This document shows positions 18,057-23,902 of a stretch of DNA of 23,902 nucleotides, piece after piece (position 1 is the stretch's first letter; the number at the start of each line of letters is the position of its first letter). Location of the stretch: NCBI RefSeq assembly GCF_000485595.1, contig NW_014577711.1, positions 151,847 through 175,748 of the forward strand, written 5' to 3'. The position numbers and the translations under genes are program-made. Origin of the DNA: Priapulus caudatus. Its lineage: Eukaryota; Priapulida; Priapulimorpha; Priapulimorphida; Priapulidae. The notes beneath the pieces were generated by a model, which searched no databases, was not told where the DNA came from, and saw only the letters and a program-made list of their open reading frames with translations.

Positions 18057-20575
18057 ACAGAGAAAAAGCGGCAGGGCAGATAGCTGAGAGGCGGTAGAAG
18101 AAGAATTAAGCTGAGCGAGGGACAGGGGAGACAATATGGGAAGTACGGGAGGGGGTGAAGTAACCGTTTTGCACCCTACAGGCTAGGGCGCTCTCCTAAT
18201 TATAAACACAAGTGTACTGATAGCAATTAATTACATCAATCTATGCTGAGATACGCCCTAACAATATTAAATGCATATTCATTACAAAATATAACTCCTC
18301 TGGTAAGATATTGCGCATGCGTCAACACACTAACATAGCCAGATCATGTACTGACTGGCATATGCAAAGCGCACCTTACATGCAGCGTCTTCTTCCTATG
18401 TCTTAAGGGATGTCTACTGATAGAATGTTATCATATAAGTTCATGCTAGGATATAGCTCCTCTTCATTTTAAATGCATAATCTTTGCAGATTATGATTCT
18501 TCTCGGGAGATATTGCGCATGCGCGAGCACAGTTACAGGCGTACAGTTCGGACTAAAGCCATCTGTATAATATAGCTAGCTATGGGAGAGAGGGGCAAGA
18601 GACAGAGGAAAAGCGGCAGGGTAGATATAGCTGGGGGCGATAGAAGAAGAATTTGGCTGAGCGAGGGACAGAGGAGACCATGGGAAGTACGGGAGGGGGT
18701 GAAGAAGCCGTTTTGCACCCTACAGGCTAGGGCGCTCTCCTAATTATAAACACGAGTGTACTGATAGAAATTAATTACATAAATCTATGCTGAGATACGC
18801 CCTAACAATATTAAATGCATATTCATTACAAAATATAACTCCTCTGGTAAGATATTGCGCATGCGTCAACACACTAACATAGCCAGATTATGTACTGCCT
18901 GGCATATGCAGAGGGCACCTTACATGCAAGGTCTTCTTCCTATGTCTGAAAGGATGTCTACTGATAGAATGTTATCATATAAATCCATGCTAGGATAGCT
19001 GCTCTTCATTTTAAATGCATAATTTTTGCAAACGATTATTTTACTCGGGAGATATTGCGCCTGCGCGAGCACCGGTTCCGGCGTACAGTTCGGATTAAAG
19101 AAAACTGCGTAATATAGCTTGCTGTGGGAGAGAAGGGTAAGCGACAGAGGAAACGCGGCAGGGAAGATAGCTGGGAGGCGGTAGAAGAAGCATTAAGCTG
19201 AGCGAGGGACAGGGGAGACAATATGGGAAGTACGGGAGGGGGTGAAGAAGCCGTTTTGCACCCTATACAGGCTAGGGCGCTCTTCTAATTATAAACACAG
19301 GTGTACTGATAACAATTAATTACATAAATCGACGCTGAGATACCCCTTAACCATGTTAAATGCATATTCATCACAAAATATAGTTTCTCTTGTAAGATAT
19401 TGCCCATGCGTCAACACACTAACATAGCCAGATCATGTACTGACTGGCATATGCAAAGGGCACCTTACATGCAGCGTCTTCTTCCTATGTCTTAAGGGAT
19501 GTCTACTGATAGAATGTTATTATATAAGTTCATGCTAGGATAGCTCCTCTTCATTTTAAATGCATAATCTTTGCAGATTATGATTCTACTCGGGAGATAT
19601 TGCGCATGCGCGAGCACCGTTACAGGCGTACAGTTCGGACTAAAGCCATCTGTATAATATAGCTTGCTATAGGAGAGAGGGGCAAGAGACAGAGGAAAAG
19701 CGGCAGGGTAGATATAGCTGGGGGCGATAGAAAAAGAATTAGGCTGAGCGAGGGACAGAGGAGACCATGGTAAATACGGGAGGATATGGATTAAGTAGCC
19801 GTTTTGCACCCTACAGGCTAGGGCGCTCTCCTAATTATAAACACAGGTGTACTGATAACAATTAATTACATAAATATATGCTGAGATACCCCCTAACCAA
19901 ATTAAATGCATATTCATCACAAAATATAGCTCCTCTGGTAAGACATTGCGCATCCGTCAACACACTAACGTAGCCAGATTATGTACTGACTGGTATATGC
20001 AAATGGTACCTTACATGCAAGATCTTCTTCCTATGTCTTAAGGGATGTCTAATGATAGAATGTTATCATATAAATCCATTCTAGGATAGCTCCTCTTTAT
20101 TTTAAATGCATAATCTTTGCAGATTATGATTCTTTTCGGGAGATATTGCGCATGCGCGAGCACCTCCGGCGTACAGTTCGGATTAAAGAAAACTGCGTAA
20201 TATAGCTTGCTGTGGGAGAGAGGGGTAAGAGTCTGAAGAAAACCGGCAGGGAAGATAGCTGAGGAGCGGTAAAAGAAGAATTAGGCTGAGCGAGGGACAG
20301 CGGAGACAATATGGGAAGTAAGGGAGGGGGTGAAGTAGCCGTTTTGCGCCCTACAGGCGCTCTCAGAATTATAAACACAGGTGTACTGATAGCAATTAAT
20401 TACATAACTTTGTGTGAGTACGGACTGGCATATGCAGAGGGTACCTTTCATGCAAGGTCTTCTTCCTATTTCTTAAGTGAGGTCTACTGATAGAATATTA
20501 TCATATAAATCTATGCTAGAATACCTCCTCTCTATTTTAAGTGCATAATGTTTGAAAAATATACTTCTTCTCGAG

Positions 20576-21544
20576 AGTGTTTTTCGTGTTATTCTTACTT
20601 CTCTTTATACTTGTTGTTTGTGTACAGCGGCGTGCGTGCGGTATACTTGTGTGCTGCAGATGAGCACTTGAATGGCATTCACAGGAATTTATCGGAAATA
20701 ATAGGCGAAAGAGAGTAGACTAGTACATACATTTCGTGTTTTTTACCGTCATTTTACTATTGAAACTTTCCAAGTGCCTGCGCCCTCGCTGGACAGATGT
20801 GACGTCACGCGCGAGTAATCGCCCACAGCATTTGTTATTGGAGCGCGGTAATTTCGCATACGTTAGCGCCATGTAACAACATTACTGCGTGATGATTCTG
20901 ACAGATTATTGGAACGACTAGAAGAATACAAATATATCTATCACACAATGAAGTGTGACTGGGTTATTTTGACATTTTAAAGTTCGACACAATTCTTTTA
21001 AGGCTAACCCAGCGCATAAACAACGCTACATATAGCAGTTCCTCCAACGACATGTACATGTGCTGAGATACGTTGGCAAAACGCATAATCGCTTCCTAAG
21101 ATATAAGCATAAAAGCCCAAATCTGTTTTCGCAATTATATCCCAGCGGGGATTGTTTGCGGAATAGCTCTCAATTCATCAAATTCGGCAATTCGAGCGTG
21201 ATTCCCTAGTTAACACATTAATGATCCATTATCCAATCATCATTGTATCCTTGCGACGTATATCCGTATCCTTGCATCCGCTTCCGCGCACCGCTGTTTG
21301 TGTCAAGTATTCTGTTGTTCTGTGTTCTGTTGTTGTTTTGTATTAATCTAAAGACTATAGATAGTATAGACTATTATTATATTGAGGAGCTTTCACCACC
21401 ACGGAATAAAGACTACCATTAATTCGCAGATGGTATATATAATGGTATAAACAGAATGTCCGTGGCCGTGTTTAATTGATGTGATTACTGTTAGCATCCA
21501 TGTGTTACAATCAAATCCGGTATACACGCTAAGAGTAAGAGCTG
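20576..21544. other. Unannotated region
   Basis: No gene recognised. It includes AATAATAGGCGAAAGAGAGT near 20698, close to the arm sequence of the foldback repeat at 8894-9176, and a perfect TGACGTCA at 20800-20807 of unknown relevance. Confidence 0.5.
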
Positions 21545-21633
21545 GTCGATATGGCCGAGCGCTCAAGGCGCTATCTAGCGGTGTGTGAGCTAAGCACGGT
21601 GGCTTCACACTCCGCGCTTCGACCCATGTCGAC
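21545..21633 (+). repeat. Class II tRNA-like sequence (tRNA-Leu/Ser-derived SINE or pseudogene)
   Basis: The A-box region TGGCCGAGCGCTCAAGGCGC is that of tRNA-Leu or tRNA-Ser. The B box GCTTCGACCC is slightly changed. The possible acceptor stem GTCGATA/TGTCGAC pairs at all seven positions (one G-T), and the 89-nt span fits a class II tRNA. The anticodon arm is not convincing, so a tRNA-derived SINE head or pseudogene is more likely than a functional tRNA. Confidence 0.5.
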
Positions 21634-21797
21634 GAGTGTCCTCATCTAGCGACATTAACCACGTCCTATTGACTTCTACTTGTCTGCCATTGATTGTGTG
21701 ACCTCTTTATATGCATGCGAGCGTGAGACCAAGTGTGACCGTGAGGGTGTGTATGCGCGCGTGCGTGTGGGTGCGTTCGCGCGTGTGTGCGCGTGCA

Positions 21798-22340
21798 TAC
21801 GTGTGAGTGTGTGAGTGTGAGGGTGTGATGATGCGCGGGTTTGAGTGGGAGTGTGAGGGTGTGATGATGCGCGGGGTACGCGTGTGAGTGTGAGGGGGTG
21901 ATGATGCGCGGGTTTGAGTGTGAGTGTGAGAGGGTGATGATGCGCGGGTTTGAGTGTGAGTGTGAGGGTGTGATGATGCGCGGGTTTGAGTGTGAGTGTG
22001 AGGGTGTGATGATGCGCGGTTTGAGTGTGAGTGTGAGGGTGTGATGATGCGCGGGTTTGAGTGTGAGTGTGAGGGTGTGATGATGCGCGGGTTCGCGTGT
22101 GAGTGTGAGGGTGTGATGATTCGCGGCGGGTTTGAAGTGTGAGTGTGAGGGTGATGATGCGCGGTTCGCGTGTGAGTGTGAGGGTGTGATGATGCGCGTG
22201 TTTGAGTGTGAGTGTGAAGGGTGTGATGATGCGCGGGTTTGAGTGTGAGTGTGAGGGTGTGATGATGCGCGGGTTTGAGTGTGAGTGTGAAGGGTGTGAT
22301 GATGCGGCGGGTTCGCGGTGTGAGTGTGAGGGGTGATAAT
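21798..22340. repeat. 36-bp minisatellite, about 15 copies
   Basis: Unit GTTTGAGTGTGAGTGTGA followed by GGGTGTGATGATGCGCGG, with a variant GTTCGCGTGTGAG in some copies. Indels of one or two bases break every reading frame along the array. The minus-strand frames with repeated His, Thr and Pro are therefore artefacts of a 12-codon period. A GT-rich zone (21720-21797) precedes it. Confidence 0.95.
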
Positions 22341-22560
22341 GGCGGGTCGCCAGTGTGCATAGACGGCGATGGTGAACTTCTGAAGTAGAGTAGAGGCGTT
22401 AGAGATTCTGAAAATCAATGGCACAGCAATACTTTTATTGCTTGCCGCAACTTCTTCAACGTTTTGTCGCTTTTTTACATCAATGATCTACAGACGGCAC
22501 CTGTCGGCTGAACATTAGGCAAACGAGAGTTGTCATCGAATTATATTATAATATATAATA
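22341..22560. repeat. Minisatellite flank, copy 1 of a duplicated segment
   Basis: From GTGCATAGACG through TGAAGTAGAGTAGAG, CTTCTTCAACGTTTTGTCG and CACCTGTCGGCTGAACATTA to CATCGAATTATAT. The same order recurs at 23655-23840 with scattered single-base indels. Confidence 0.9.
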
Positions 22561-22755
22561 TATTTCTATATATTATTTATATAATTAATTATATTATATA
22601 TCTCAGGAGTAGATAATACGTCCCTATTATTCTAATCCTGATATATATATATATCTATATTTTTTATTATTATATTATTATATAATACTCTATATACTCC
22701 TGAGATAATATATAATACTATATATATATTATATATATACTATATTATATTATAT
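22545..22755. repeat. AT-rich tract with inverted repeat
   Basis: Mostly TA-rich. TATCTCAGGAGTA near 22599 and TACTCCTGAGATA near 22694 are exact reverse complements, so the region can fold into a hairpin with long AT-rich flanks. Confidence 0.75.
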
Positions 22756-23443
22756 GGAGAGCTTATTTGAAAGACTGCCTATGTCCATTTGGAGAAATGA
22801 AGAAAAACACAAAAACCGTTATTTGACAATTATTTAACATGTTTTCAGGGCTGATAGATATAAGCTAATTTTGCAATAATGGTTTTGAATGTAAGGTAAA
22901 CATGATTTATGATAGGGTCTTTTAGGCTGAGAAATAGATATATATCTATATATATATATATATATATATATCTTCTATTATGGACTCTTGATATATATCT
23001 ATATAGATACTGTATACGTGTATGATATGATGAGGACGATACTATATAATGTGCCATGGTAGCAGAATCTCTCTATTCTGATTTTTTTAAATTCTTGAAA
23101 ATGGTTCCGGAATAGGTGACGCTTTTAGCACTGATAACAGCATACATAATGATAATACAGCATGCTCTGAAATAAATACAAAATAATTTAATAAATAAAA
23201 ATAGTTTGTTATCATAAAGTTACCACATTAACGAAGTTGTATATGTTTAAGAAAATTTAATACAAACAACTATTTATATAAAGGCAAAAGCGTCGCAGGC
23301 TGAATTAGTTGCGAATCAGCATCTAAATCAGTGCTTAGCGTGGCGGGAAAATCCTTTTTGTGTTATTAGTTTCTGTGTGCAAATTGTGCTTCCAGATGAT
23401 TATTATTCTATTAGTTCTCGCATCTTATTTTTTTAATTTGCAG
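22756..23443. other. AT-rich region up to the assembly gap
   Basis: It has a (TA)n tract at 22938-22971 and an inverted copy of the 26 bp that flank the satellite (22973-22998). Nothing else was recognised. Confidence 0.55.
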
Positions 23444-23444
23444 N
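23444..23444. other. Single-N assembly gap
   Basis: A single N separates AT-rich unique sequence from a second copy of the 36-bp minisatellite, with no natural transition between them. Confidence 0.9.
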
Positions 23445-23867
23445 GAGGGTGTGATGACTGCGCGGGTTGCGTGTGAGTGTGAGGGTGTGATGATGCGCGG
23501 GTTTGAGTGTGGAGTGTGAGGGTGTGATGATGCGCGGGTTTGAGTGTGAGTGTGAGGGTGTGATGATGCGCGGGTTTGAGTGTGAGTGTGAGGGTGTGAT
23601 GATGCGCGGGTTCGCGTGTGAGTGTGAGGGGGTGATAATGCGCGGGTTCGCGTGTGCATAGACGCGATGGTGAAACTTACTGAAGTAGAGTAGAGCGTTT
23701 AGAGATCTGAAAAATCCATGGCACACAATAATTTTATTGCTTCTCCCCTTCTTCAACGTTTTGTCGTTTTTACATCAATGATCTACAACGCACCTGTCGG
23801 CTGAACATTAGGCAAACGAGAGTTTGTCATCGAATTATATATATATATATATATATATATTTCTATA

Positions 23868-23901
<34 letters not shown>

Positions 23902-23902
23902 C
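23445..23902. repeat. Second copy of the minisatellite and its flank
   Basis: About six 36-bp units (to about 23650), then the same flank as at 22341-22560 and an AT tract (23838-23902) that runs off the window. Differences from the first copy are mostly single-base indels in short runs. Confidence 0.92.

Larger units (their letters stand above)
16555..20575 (+). repeat. Satellite array, monomer about 545 bp (about seven copies)
   Basis: The motif TGCGCATGCGCG begins at 16570, 17328, 17873, 17969, 18514, 19056 (one base changed), 19601 and 20147. Spacing is 542-546 bp, except 758 where a MITE is inserted and 96 where a local duplication occurs. Monomers keep the same order throughout: GCGCATGCGC box, AGAGAGGGGCAAGAG purine block, CACCCTACAGGCTAGGGCGC, a second GCGCATGCG box, then TTTTAAATGCATAATC. 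The last copy has a deletion and fades out near 20575. Minus-strand open frames in the monomers are broken by indels and are not genes. Confidence 0.95.

Noticed and set aside
16535-20378. Recurring minus-strand frames in each satellite monomer (MQNGFFTPSRTS-type starts)
   Set aside because: They recur only because the DNA does. Lengths and frames differ between monomers through indels, so there is no sign of selection on protein.
21666-22424. Minus-strand frame of 252 codons with 12-residue repeats, possibly a repetitive secreted protein
   Set aside because: The 36-bp unit keeps a frame open by chance. Indels shift all frames along the array, and the second copy at 23445 reads in a different context.

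Overview
This window is animal nuclear DNA, A+T-rich, with spliced genes, long microsatellites, short non-autonomous DNA transposons and a satellite array. Two assembly gaps (12885-12894 and 23444) mark it as a draft scaffold. The only protein genes I can support are two tandem, same-strand genes for secreted zinc metalloproteinases of the matrixin/MMP family (M10A). The species cannot be read from the sequence. An invertebrate, perhaps an arthropod, fits the compact matrixins without hemopexin and the repeat content, but this is a guess.

Matrixin gene 1 (about 1006-2024) is the 3' part of a paralogue whose 5' exons lie left of the window: three exons holding the catalytic domain and a short basic tail. 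Matrixin gene 2 (4632-13202) appears complete. I built it by following splice phases through eight exons: signal peptide, two prodomain exons with a cysteine switch, an acidic linker, a furin-site exon, the start of the catalytic domain, two exons with the structural- and catalytic-zinc ligands, and a tail exon followed 17 bases after its stop by AATAAA. The exons sum to 1239 bases (412 residues plus stop) with every phase matching. Gene 2 would be a secreted zymogen kept latent by a prodomain Cys and activated by furin-type cleavage. It has no hemopexin domain. Instead both genes share a short IRWCD...RINR tail on its own last exon. The two genes differ in which catalytic-domain intron they have.

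Layout: 1-192 (CT)n; 193-1005 sparse, with a perfect 34-bp palindrome; 1006-2024 gene 1; 2025-4631 intergenic; 4632-13202 gene 2, whose 4.4-kb intron 5 holds a hAT-like MITE, a foldback repeat, short tandem repeats and a tRNA-like sequence, while introns 6 and 7 hold large (CA)n and (GT)n-(GA)n tracts; 13773-14222 GATG/GATA repeats; 14625-15913 a 1.3-kb element with long terminal inverted repeats and internal 63-bp repeats; 16555-20575 a satellite of about 545-bp monomers, one carrying a second hAT-like MITE; 20576-21544 unexplained; 21545-21633 a class II tRNA-like sequence; 21798-22340 a 36-bp minisatellite that recurs with its flank at 23445-23902, probably partly an assembly duplication.
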